Assembly (NCBI GenBank): GCA_947631875.1
Contig: CANRMV010000001.1
Span: 1-40,267, forward strand
Reading direction: 5' to 3'
DNA from: an uncultured Clostridia bacterium
GTDB lineage: Bacteria; Bacillota; Clostridia; Christensenellales; UBA1242
Length of the DNA stretch: 40,267 nucleotides
The notes beneath the pieces are model-generated. The model searched no databases. It saw nothing but the letters and a program-made list of their open reading frames with translations, and was not told the origin of the DNA. Both the position numbers and the translations under genes were made by a program. This document shows, piece by piece, positions 33,801-38,885 of the stretch (positions are counted from its first letter, which is position 1; every line of letters starts with the position of its first letter).

Positions 33801-35852
33801 ACAACAAATCTTGTTGATGTTGTGTTCTGGGTTTACAACAACAATGCAAAAGCCAAAACAGATGCATTAAAGAATGATACACAAAATTCGACAACAGACG
33901 GAACATTTGAAATTAATCTCAGAACAAAGCGTGTTTCAACCACACGTGCAGATTACAGATTGTCAAGTTTGTTTGCTCCACAAACAAAACAAGAAACGGT
34001 GGAAGATGTTCAAAAAACATACAACTATTCTTACAGCGTTTACACTTTTGAAAAAGAAAGCGGTTATGACGTGGTGGGAGGAACAACAGGTCAACAAATT
34101 GACATTCAGTCATTGAGTTATGAATCATTTGGCAAAATTGCTCCAAAAACATATGTTGTGGTTGAAAATAGACGTGATACGTCTGGGGTAACCCCACAAG
34201 AGACAATCACAAACTGCTTTGTATATCGTGTTGAGTTCCTTATTAATCAAAACACACAAAATTCCGTTCAAACAGTGAAGAGATCATCCAGAGTTGTCGA
34301 AGGCAAAACAGAAGAATATGTTGCAAAAGAGGATATTAAGACGATACTTCAAAGTGTATTCCATGTTACAACAGCCAATGATTGTTATTTGCGGGATGAA
34401 ATAACGGGAGAACTAAAAGCCATTCAAGATGAAACAGGTCTTAACTCTTACACCTTCACAAGACAATATGTTAAATTGACAAAAGATGCTTCTGGAAAAG
34501 TAACAGGCTTTGAGCAAATACAAATTTTGTTCTACATCTATGACGATGCTGACGGTTCTGATGCAGGCAAAACAAATGACACTCCAACAATCAACATCCA
34601 CACATCGCAAACCACAAGATATTATTTGTCAAATCTTGATGCGTTTGTTAAAAATGAGGCGGCAAAGGCTTTGGAGGGCGCAACTGAACTCACAATTTCA
34701 TATTATGAAATGGGTGAGGACAACATGCCAATGTCACAGCCAACGCCATACATTCCATTGACCGAAAATGTTACAAAACATTTCTATGTTATTGTTAATG
34801 GAAGGTTAAACGGCAGCAATAAGAGTTATTACTTTGATATGACCTTCAATTTTAATGTTGAAGAAGGAATTGCCGGAACCGCAACGCTCAAAAACAAAAA
34901 ACATCATCCGGGAAGTGTAGAGCCTGACAAGATTGAAGGGGATGTGTTAAAAGCAGCAGAGGTTTTGGAAAGTCTTAAAGCAATTTTGGAAGTGCCAGAG
35001 GGCGTGACTGATGCACAACTATATTTCAGCAACAATAACACAATCACGTTCTTTGACGACACAACAAACAAATACATTGCTTTGACAGATGAAGATTTGC
35101 AAAATGGTTTTGTTAACGGCGTTTATGGAATAAGATACACAGAAAACAAAACAACAAATTATGTGTTCACAAACACCAAAATTTACTTCTACGATGTAAC
35201 TAAATTGCCAGCCATCGACAATTTAACAATCGGCTTGCAAAACGCGGACAACAGAACTTTCGAAATGAAAGAACTTGTTTCAACAATAATGAAGATACAA
35301 GAGTTGAATATAACTCCATCAGAAACAGTAGATTACAACTTTTTCAGTTATAGGGAAGTTGTTGGCAGTGGTGCCCAATTCAGCAAAATTGAGGACATCA
35401 GCAAAATGACTGTTGGATTTGGCGAAACCTCTCGCACAATTTTGGTTGGAGTTGAAAAATCTGTCACCAATAACGGCGAAGTGGAAGGTGTTCCAGAGAT
35501 TGAGATAACATATAATTATTATGAATTGACTCTTAAATTCACCGTTCCACTTTCTGCAAACAGGCCAGACCCTATTGAAATTACAAATGATGCAACCGCA
35601 ACTTCTGCTTTCAAAGACAAATTGGTTGAAAATAAGGCTATCACCGCAGAACAAAAAGCGAGTGCAGAGGTTGTGTTCAAATCAGTGACAAATGTAACAG
35701 AGCCAACAACAAGCGGGCTCCAAAAAATTGGTGAGGCGGTTAGTGATAAAGATATTGTTGGGAACACAACCTATTTGGCATATGTAACAATTAAAGACGG
35801 AGAAGAAGAAACAACAACCATTTATAAAGTTTCATTCATTATGGGAGAATAA
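21810..35852 (+). CDS. Giant membrane-anchored surface protein, 4,680 aa
   Basis: This is one uninterrupted reading frame of 14.0 kb encoding about 4,680 residues. The N terminus has a short basic stretch (MKRKRG) and a hydrophobic segment (about residues 7-36, ending LALFLMGRF), which is a signal peptide or, more likely, a signal anchor. The rest is extracellular-type sequence: rich in Thr, Asn, Asp, Glu, Tyr, very poor in Cys, alternating beta-strand patterns with no enzyme motif that I can identify. Strand-ending motifs such as FWVYNNN and FYIYDDA recur about every 95-136 residues in the C-terminal part, implying a string of Ig-like or similar beta-sandwich modules. No LPXTG, S-layer homology, choline-binding or C-terminal membrane segment is present, and the chain stops at the edge of a module. 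ATG 21810 has GGGGTG upstream; GTG 21804 overlaps that site. Cardiolipin synthase follows at 3 nt. The role, perhaps adhesin or stalk, is unknown. Confidence 0.85.
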   Translation: MKRKRGVLSLWATLALVFVAFVAVAGATVLALFLMGRFSNNGVAPGDDLTFVMTGGLGHTADVDEDGGPVFYISEDSFFQVQTGVADVTEKDLRLYFDNSLQEDVVSQPGYITDGIIIVKERAKIGERIEVKLAQDVDHEGFPKGGISTLYVGSPTNPDSVTDRHCKIVVDVPVDKSGFSVSINGQTGNEQNVVVSVPSFEIVPTFTPQKSGYYFADSNKPRLVFFDILSQKITQEEGFAYNEFKPTAVTSGTAEVVRYYTFKNSEYQRQFLTERELTENDDREKLNEAFQDYRLEHGDQVVFNDVNISIQGVSVTGVKVEPSTTLSLRLDKNFRLTTKRPSVGQVDFGTLNVSIQQGNEAATQYVNALYANLGIKIPTVEQDGVLQILPGFQISGGNVIEVDKTTWAVSKPKAMTFEDINNILKGDGGKNKMFYCLPYTRNIVSCDDYYWNISSETTLTQQTLSVNFFEEKSGGWQAFFKFNDETETKKDAEQTFTISASLPAQKEPEWKDSNAISLTITASASSDAGNSARVNLPSLMSEIDKDNVYRTIRYFLVKPTGEPEKVNDFDPTIYFDQIDSGKTYTKYYTDGEEEGADISISGVSATSGGYTLYEFTGNYLIAKKELPLGLEFNIVALLVRTDAAGNVVKDGDGRYQVINNSASKIITVESTLSIENMAPTFEVTDGTYGKRINGEGEEDPNGDYYIPSMIRDPEVPSQQKDILKFKLTLSDVTEIPPVNDDKIINAFTNGKAGVEENGVAWLTVVAMDQSRTHDLDCIELISLSRVEPSPDAHEIEYTGTFSINETKFSALTDGIDSGTYIVLELRYYDGREVLTKAITDENGVDHFYVYYQQPQSIEFNNPGTAYESDSPYVSVTVDAGKLTITWGKQEGGTPQPVNTVTDLQKLISFTLLDKFGRTIEPQLGYKLRLDEIPEDGESSNLLSFNEDRTNIGQTFRATSLSGETTTLVARVVDASGNYQTKNGTESGDQIRCSTTIKFFVKSVGLKTIKRDVSTGTDKDLQEYDDLQTVLAASMVEVRKYVTKGTSFAFADLVEFYTSSNEDKAVDIKVGVSAPFYNNLLDSQKTDLGKMLTFDSDVKNFGLLSNITSITFNHPFGEDTFIDFIVTDDGANLFSITLRLHILSNITMAPSFDTYSSKEHIPSQYLVRSTEYVNASPVFAGAQLLFKDYMPLSARNGGLSVSYSWTDDNSMFITNMQGVEEWKKDTDPGIQVDVQYEFGRAEFTVYYGVESQYALHQTITLYVNPDVLVVKYLTKANENPYVNLEGYFGGHEETGKVFGVYRLTDYIEKGTLGDELELDYSLNYTGEEGSQFIAMSDEDKYVFVGNKNLDLYYGQKITQEFGFAVSVSSEPGSQTTSSALEGATITMIGGDLGEISLGKEGNPIQIAIDFGIDQNEGESIVFQAKGGDTSGALAPVVKYNKDGQTQTYVVIEPPSGNNDGYYAANGYKISSAQGILSVSGQGNLAHLIVGNPPFLSVDGNSFVATKTFTDSKDGTLTISLTVNVIVTGMGKDNVYYTNDYTNNESGVDKKFNVFTNEDRKEMTYDVLMGSGEGLEKEKVYQTLKAGQEYTIVHNLNGAETSKTPEPGFYYNSFDANISASLKIVKATANGVTQDISEDGKRTNLATIKEDNKLQINHLESSYTETYLILELTLQEAGLNGRTFTWYYRIKIKPSFTVGQPTYPYGENGEYLDKHSSYYKEETDRYEIDLSETFTYSNSGRQGGTRFGALTFNEETVVATPQYEIASAYLSKEANVALDPANYDECFEIRVEKELLTIKVKTDQPLTIYLRQYYTLDEMRLLGSEQSYILRFNQMSGFDHSLSYNSDYNPDITSSKSEPLTAKDNVYEAELVQTKTGVFTPDIQKKEAADRVSNYLDLDVYIKGSEADLKAALKPYVTVEAGTTYTVEGEEGGKTFDATASFFASSVEQDVATRNWKIVGVEPDAKTYVFTETEFENVSYTYVKIENNGDESAPRKLLTFKAQETITRDYNFEVGVFSDEQVIFKINLTVTSVYKYKLNTEFEGGKTYDFIGANGIIKEINLQTGVEELKFDLQDKTQKAPFGNDNVTLDNLLTIDNETDKKITFAELLEDVTFTFNVSIEEKVGEAVKVKFTFPITITVKKSASVQKEFTNDRYELSGYTFEVGLETNLTNASTNKTIKDTFGLTQLAQLDADVKNGYALMGGNYPVEDISITPAEASSDFTRQTQQMTIGYYFDNILIFNYDFEFVYYVNRSVTLTPNYPDPDGNTNNGTLNTEYIGTNAYGDGSYQSATTLSFFTTPAMFARDSQNRVVQGWTDYFMRRWNVDWDAKWNDAHKDDEPKPEKPQPEEPTNSDVALIYTISIATIDTGLTVYANGKAYPNEGNSTLLQNKGFRDVDALNLMFRLDREITSAKVTFNIQVNGVSTQYVVTVVQGDVIKLVQTPTNYSSYEGANQAETIYVEDLNKYINDDGDTKLFAQKRLVTYKLRENQVGTTLFARYIQNNTSGQAVVIQLDTSTSEKVYFDMGRSLANMRFDAIYGQNSNGSVSDKKDNAVVFDTENDGLIKETSRLTAYYYETEIMTDISIIRRKKTNDGYEDWQAISGKYGTTTAEAIEITKGENYEQSEQGLTSALGYDKTNHVVRYSFAIEYKEYDEDETENTIYFSPIEYSIRVTTELLVTGNANTIENKTDSLGNTINPLDGLRIQEIEAGKDQNLMGMTGFGFTNARTGKTIAQINASARIGLKIYGFEECAIEASSDVLTNSAYVLHNYLTNHFIGDIWYETGLLPRHGMDINDNTADGSAGDNYIMYYGVDQKDYTIRAQHCSNDGNYVMIRMQYIVNWGSEDVTVTQDNNLLFKVVPGSNMTVQIKEGVNSTSYSSSSLVDEIRDGRTYRSNANNPYIFAMGTSDQDFYLVNDNNTSTSATEMSIIKVLKGNNQSYGAKDFTFTYTPTNGEYNNFKKFEGTLSGWTPDPKGLETSPKYTRKDATVKATAPRVNLGTKKMYITFEDDYGYKGIFYFNIQTTGIEPAFAENNALELTEGEQLTFSVAYQNVSVSGDGKSDSDAALTETSKQWVTYEAFDYTKDAKTVAVTGLPDGIKVNGLRMIATVGGQVFTKEALAEDNNSKDNFKDAEEGGSSLLSGGAYNNKSKIYIWSKTGDETEEGDVRGQGVDLDKNWKLGQDKEPGLTLKELEESNTKIVFEFRYTKHMKQANESKQVPGDITSGTGLYTAKYGEVQLSQTHTIGETHIPTKDELGITGNITPIAITGIGAYAYNNTLGTLDETSVINAKTASKFIGNGNEFTVKEGNKKYYEGEITVQKIEFVLKSDEKTPVTPTTITPQGTETTLLADPNKFFVAEQTQDGGSTFKLIQGKGYSVEEKEGENITTEGTQTFTVPDVKGYLYGVSDRISGVEMLVTLTTNNKESDDQETQVLKRDVTIKKNNASVPFSNLNTHDGDPISKDNEGSTVYNNTLEVVVDAHTKGTVTILTKDNGISDSTWTKETYDVSNDADFAVTKYLKIIGDNYSYTKETIGNARFKVEAQKTSTTGNITMLYNSSELDEENQIDDYNDQITLRINDPSELGGNIREKAYKTEKLYFLYYTTSVQGETTARQSDELYRQEPEFKVYPKISTLVNGSTISVDKYLRISETDKSQYYVIPFQSWAENVKVKDFKDDENEVALNGLNAYQFYFDINAYAIEGGSAGGAAYIDERGTITTTNSFNPTSDGIAVNVYANVSGNDGMYENDISKMENKDKMYLGTVDLALRHVDASGFNKIADQKAVYDIIQSSVWSEQFVAQYDKIEATNKTNWTSSNISKIVEENITNEGTFTAAIGEKVDLRKMFKDIELTNETPGFKITNNKHYHLVKIDENYVPYNNVDYYTFTNAGSYTLTIMQTGRESDATYRRQLFTVNMIVYSSGTSALKYTRVVEDGNEFSLSTLDTAQFGGDKTTEWFVLDKTTNSMTDVGGDYTISTQSKSDNFNYGRNERSFLAQTTEGSTVTTNLVDVVFWVYNNNAKAKTDALKNDTQNSTTDGTFEINLRTKRVSTTRADYRLSSLFAPQTKQETVEDVQKTYNYSYSVYTFEKESGYDVVGGTTGQQIDIQSLSYESFGKIAPKTYVVVENRRDTSGVTPQETITNCFVYRVEFLINQNTQNSVQTVKRSSRVVEGKTEEYVAKEDIKTILQSVFHVTTANDCYLRDEITGELKAIQDETGLNSYTFTRQYVKLTKDASGKVTGFEQIQILFYIYDDADGSDAGKTNDTPTINIHTSQTTRYYLSNLDAFVKNEAAKALEGATELTISYYEMGEDNMPMSQPTPYIPLTENVTKHFYVIVNGRLNGSNKSYYFDMTFNFNVEEGIAGTATLKNKKHHPGSVEPDKIEGDVLKAAEVLESLKAILEVPEGVTDAQLYFSNNNTITFFDDTTNKYIALTDEDLQNGFVNGVYGIRYTENKTTNYVFTNTKIYFYDVTKLPAIDNLTIGLQNADNRTFEMKELVSTIMKIQELNITPSETVDYNFFSYREVVGSGAQFSKIEDISKMTVGFGETSRTILVGVEKSVTNNGEVEGVPEIEITYNYYELTLKFTVPLSANRPDPIEITNDATATSAFKDKLVENKAITAEQKASAEVVFKSVTNVTEPTTSGLQKIGEAVSDKDIVGNTTYLAYVTIKDGEEETTTIYKVSFIMGE
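33280..35850 (+). repeat. Degenerate tandem modules (~95-136 aa) at the C-terminus of the giant protein
   Basis: Similar closing beta-strands recur at NMIVYSSG, VFWVYNNN, VEFLINQN, LFYIYDDA, TFNFNVEE, KIYFYDVT, LKFTVPLS and the final VSFIMGE, spaced roughly 95, 136, 100, 106, 110, 117 and 100 residues apart. Sequence between them is highly diverged. The modular reading is from visual pattern only; boundaries are approximate. Confidence 0.4.
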
Positions 35853-35855
35853 TAG

Positions 35856-37307
35856 ATGCTGGATGTTTGGTTTTGGGTGTTTATCGCCTACATTAGTTTA
35901 AACTTTTTGCTGTTTCTATTCATGGTGTTTTTGGAACGCAAAAAAATTTCAAGCGTTATCAGTTGGACAACAATCATCACAATTTTGCCTTTTGTGGGCT
36001 ACATCCTTTACATTTGTTTTGGAAGCGGACTGTCCTTTCGTGTTAAACGAATGATTTCGCATCACAAATTGTATGAGGTGGGCTATGACGAGGCAATCAA
36101 CAAATATATGATGGGCTCGGACAGCGAACTTGGCAAGTTGGTGCAAAATGAAGGGCTGATTAAGTGTTGCTACAATTATGGCGCAACACTTTGCCCTTAC
36201 AATGAGGTTAAAATTTTTGTCAACGGGCCGGACAAACTTGAAGCGCTGGCAAAGGACCTTGAAAATGCAAAACAAAGCATAAACATTGAGTATTACATTT
36301 TTGCAGACGATGAAACGGGCTCGCGAATAATGGACATTTTGATTAAAAAAGCCAAAGAAGGTGTGAAAGTAAAATTGATATACGACAGCATTGGTTGCCT
36401 GAAAGCCCCAAGACGCTTTTTTAGAAAATTGACCAAAGCGGGCGGCGAAGTTGCAGAATTTTTCCCACCTTTTGCACATATTCGTTTGATAAATTTGAAA
36501 CTCAATTACAGAAATCACAAAAAAATTGTGGTTGTTGACGGAAAAATTGCCTACACGGGCGGAATAAATTTGCGAGATGACCACATGGGCAAAGAGGAAA
36601 AACTTTCGCCTTGGCGAGACACGCATTTGAGAATTGAGGGAGCGGGGGTTTATCCGCTTCAAAACATTTTCTTAAACGATTGGAGATATGTTAAAAAAGA
36701 AAATTTCACTTCGGGCAAATATATCAATGATGGGCTTTTTCCTGTGCCATCAGTGACGGGCGATGTTTCGCTGCAAGTTGTCACATCTGGGCCGGATAGC
36801 GACATTCAAAGCATAAAAGAGGTTTTCATAAAAATGATAACCAACGCCAAAAAAGAAGTTTTAATCCAAACGCCATATTTCATTCCTGACACATCTTTCA
36901 TGACGGCACTTAGGATTGCACTTGCAAGTGGGGTTAAGGTTAAAATTATGCTGCCAAATAAGCCAGACTACAAAACAATTTTTTGGGTTTCGCTTTCCTA
37001 TTTGAAGGACATTGTGGAACTTGGCGCGGAGGCGTTTTTGTATGACGGATTTTTGCACAGCAAAGCGCTTGTTGTGGATGACAATGTTCTGTCAATAGGA
37101 ACTTGCAATCTAGACCACCGCAGTTTTGGGCTTAACTTTGAGGACACAGTGATTATGTATTCCAAAGAACTGAATGCGGAATATAAAGCCTATTACAAAC
37201 AAGACTTGAAACGTTGCATGAGTGCCGATGTGAAATATTTCAAAAAGAAAAAGTGGTTGACAAAATTTGCGCAAGCAGTATTCAGATTGTTTTCACCAAT
37301 TTTATAA
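35856..37307 (+). CDS. cls: Cardiolipin synthase (phospholipase D family)
   Basis: Cls joins two phosphatidylglycerols into cardiolipin plus glycerol. Two N-terminal transmembrane helices (about residues 3-25 and 35-56) are followed by two PLD domains with the HxKx4D motifs: HKKIVVVDG with His221, and HSKALVVDD with His401. GGINLRDDH and GTCNLDHRSFG complete the active sites. The length of 483 aa matches family members. The ATG lies 3 nt after the stop of the giant surface gene, and its Shine-Dalgarno (GGGAG) is inside that gene's last codons, so translation is coupled. No promoter is visible between them. A role of cardiolipin in placing or stabilising the giant protein is only inference. 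Confidence 0.95.
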   Translation: MLDVWFWVFIAYISLNFLLFLFMVFLERKKISSVISWTTIITILPFVGYILYICFGSGLSFRVKRMISHHKLYEVGYDEAINKYMMGSDSELGKLVQNEGLIKCCYNYGATLCPYNEVKIFVNGPDKLEALAKDLENAKQSINIEYYIFADDETGSRIMDILIKKAKEGVKVKLIYDSIGCLKAPRRFFRKLTKAGGEVAEFFPPFAHIRLINLKLNYRNHKKIVVVDGKIAYTGGINLRDDHMGKEEKLSPWRDTHLRIEGAGVYPLQNIFLNDWRYVKKENFTSGKYINDGLFPVPSVTGDVSLQVVTSGPDSDIQSIKEVFIKMITNAKKEVLIQTPYFIPDTSFMTALRIALASGVKVKIMLPNKPDYKTIFWVSLSYLKDIVELGAEAFLYDGFLHSKALVVDDNVLSIGTCNLDHRSFGLNFEDTVIMYSKELNAEYKAYYKQDLKRCMSADVKYFKKKKWLTKFAQAVFRLFSPIL

Positions 37308-37332
37308 ACAATTTTATGTTCAATTCAAAATC

Positions 37333-37363
37333 AAAAAGGTGCTGTATAAAAAGCGCCTTTTTT
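37333..37363 (+). terminator. Terminator after cls
   Basis: A stem of AAAAAGGTGCT (37333-37343) with AGCGCCTTTTT (37352-37362, one G-U pair) and a T tract ends the giant protein-cls operon. It excludes starts for the next gene that lie inside cls. Confidence 0.87.
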
Positions 37364-37371
37364 GTTAATAT
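37363..37371 (+). promoter_or_regulatory. Possible extended -10 for the DUF975-like gene (leaderless)
   Basis: TGTTAATAT (TGn plus TAATAT) overlaps the end of the terminator's T tract and ends 7 nt before the ATG at 37379. No -35 is recognised and there is no Shine-Dalgarno. Confidence 0.45.
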
Positions 37372-37378
37372 TCATTTC

Positions 37379-38227
37379 ATGGCAGAGAAAGTTGAAAAAA
37401 GAAAAAATGTGAAAAATGACGAAAAATTGTCAAAAAATACGCAAAAAACACGAAAAAATGCTAAAAAAATCGAAAAAAATCAAGAAAAAACCAATTTTGA
37501 GAGCCAAAATTATGAAAAACTTGATTTTGAAAATGATAAATTTTTTGAAGTTTTTGCAAAACAAAATGGGCTTTTCACAGAAGTCAATCGCCCGCTCAAC
37601 GACATTATGTATGCAAACATCATAATGATTTTTGCAGTTTTTGTTTCCGCTTTCATACCTGTTGTCAGTTTGGCGCTGCCGTTTTTGGTTTTTATTTATT
37701 TTGAGGCTGGCATTTATGGCTTTGTTTATAAAGTTGAAAGTGACAAGCCTTATAAGTTTGAAGAAATTTTTGTTTCACTTAAAAAAGCAATAAAAATTTT
37801 TTGCGTGTTTGTTATTCGAATGTTTTTGACAATATTTTTTGCATGCTTATTTCTTGTGCCGGGCGTGATTGTGATGCTTCAATATTCTTTTTGTCCAATC
37901 ATTCTTTTTGAAAGTGAAAAATTGGATGTGCGGGGAGTGCTTGCCCTTTCAAAAGAAATGACACAAGGCTATAAATGGCAAATTTTCCTAAACAAAATGA
38001 TTGCGCTTGCAACTGTGTGCGTTGCGGTCACCATGATGTTTTTGCTGATTTTGCTTTTTGATGTGTTCTTATTTGTTCCGCCATATTTTTATATTATTTT
38101 CGTGACGCTTGCTGGCGTTCTTGATGTGATTTTGGTGGCGCTGCCTCTTGTGGAAATTGCAGTTGCGGACTGTTATATTTCTTCAAAAAACAGTAAAGTT
38201 GCAAATGCGTTGCAAAAAACAACTTAA
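37379..38227 (+). CDS. DUF975-like integral membrane protein
   Basis: The first ~60 residues are a Lys/Asn/Gln/Glu-rich low-complexity cytoplasmic tail (SKNTQKTRKNAKKIEKN). After a short linker come about five or six transmembrane helices in residues 80-265. The segment FLVPGVIVMLQYSFCPIILF followed by LALSKEMTQGYKWQIF matches the PGxxxxxxYS...S+xMxxGxKW pattern of DUF975 membrane proteins, whose function is unknown. ATG 37379 is chosen because the frame's upstream extension overlaps cls and crosses its terminator. There is no Shine-Dalgarno. The product is 282 aa. The N-terminal tail closely resembles the C-terminal tail of the unrelated protein at 20831-21571. Confidence 0.75.
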   Translation: MAEKVEKRKNVKNDEKLSKNTQKTRKNAKKIEKNQEKTNFESQNYEKLDFENDKFFEVFAKQNGLFTEVNRPLNDIMYANIIMIFAVFVSAFIPVVSLALPFLVFIYFEAGIYGFVYKVESDKPYKFEEIFVSLKKAIKIFCVFVIRMFLTIFFACLFLVPGVIVMLQYSFCPIILFESEKLDVRGVLALSKEMTQGYKWQIFLNKMIALATVCVAVTMMFLLILLFDVFLFVPPYFYIIFVTLAGVLDVILVALPLVEIAVADCYISSKNSKVANALQKTT

Positions 38228-38231
38228 TTGC

Positions 38232-38260
38232 TTGTGTTTTTTGAAAATTTTCGCTATAAT
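38232..38260 (+). promoter_or_regulatory. Promoter of the small helical protein gene
   Basis: A -35-like TTGTGT (38232-38237) and a consensus -10 TATAAT (38255-38260) are separated by 17 bp. The transcript would have a short leader with AGAGGTGG before the TTG start. Confidence 0.65.
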
Positions 38261-38282
38261 TCACATATAGAAGAGGTGGAAA

Positions 38283-38834
38283 TTGGATTATAACGAGTTT
38301 ACTAAGCGAAAAGATGCCTATAACGAGTTTGTTGAAATGAGGAAAGTTGTGCTTGAAAGCGCACAAAACAAAAAGGTTTTCAACGAGGTTTTTGCTGAAC
38401 TTTGCACAAAGGCATATATGGGTGATTGCGTGGCGCAAGATTGCGTTGCCTACTTTTTCAACAAGGGCATACCAGATAGGTTGACAATAAATTACAATTT
38501 TTATTTGGGCTGGGAAATTTTGGCGGGCGCAAACGGAAACGAGTTTGCACTTGAAAAATTGGAATTTTTCTTAAATTCGGCATTGGAACAAATAATTGAC
38601 GACACCGAACTTCTCACGATTGCCATGCAAAAGAGAAACATAAACAAAAACAACGCTTTGATGGTGATAAGCAATTTGCTTTGTGAGGGGATTGTTGACC
38701 AACTCCAATTAAAGCCAAGCGAGTTAATTGACCTTCAAGCAAAGGCGGTTTTGTATTCGCCAGAGGTGAACAGGCGCTATCTTGACGCGCTTGACAAGTG
38801 CATAACAAAAGTTGCTGAATTTTTGGTTTCGTAA
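38283..38834 (+). CDS. Small helical protein, possibly Sel1/TPR-like, 183 aa
   Basis: The sequence is almost entirely helical with no signal peptide or membrane segment. One region (KAYMGDCVAQDCVAYFFNKG, about residues 43-62, then WEILAGANGNEFALEKLEF) follows the Sel1 pattern of A..G...AQ..LA..Y..G...A...L, so this may be a short solenoid used for protein binding. The assignment is tentative. The start is TTG 38283, preceded by AGAGGTGG at good spacing. The gene is a separate unit with its own promoter, convergent with the collagen-like gene, and shows no obvious functional link to its neighbours. Confidence 0.7.
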   Translation: MDYNEFTKRKDAYNEFVEMRKVVLESAQNKKVFNEVFAELCTKAYMGDCVAQDCVAYFFNKGIPDRLTINYNFYLGWEILAGANGNEFALEKLEFFLNSALEQIIDDTELLTIAMQKRNINKNNALMVISNLLCEGIVDQLQLKPSELIDLQAKAVLYSPEVNRRYLDALDKCITKVAEFLVS

Positions 38835-38860
38835 AAGGAAATTAAATTTATAATAAGTTT

Positions 38861-38885
38861 AAAAAAGAGCCTATTCTATGGGCTC
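38861..38885 (-). terminator. Terminator of the collagen-like gene
   Basis: On the minus strand GAGCC (38881-38885) pairs with GGCTC (38867-38871) across a 9-nt loop, followed by six T residues. The stop codon of the collagen-like gene lies in the loop, so terminator and coding end overlap. Confidence 0.75.

Noticed and set aside
37214..37378. Upstream extension of the DUF975-like gene
   Set aside because: It overlaps the end of cls in another frame and crosses a strong terminator.
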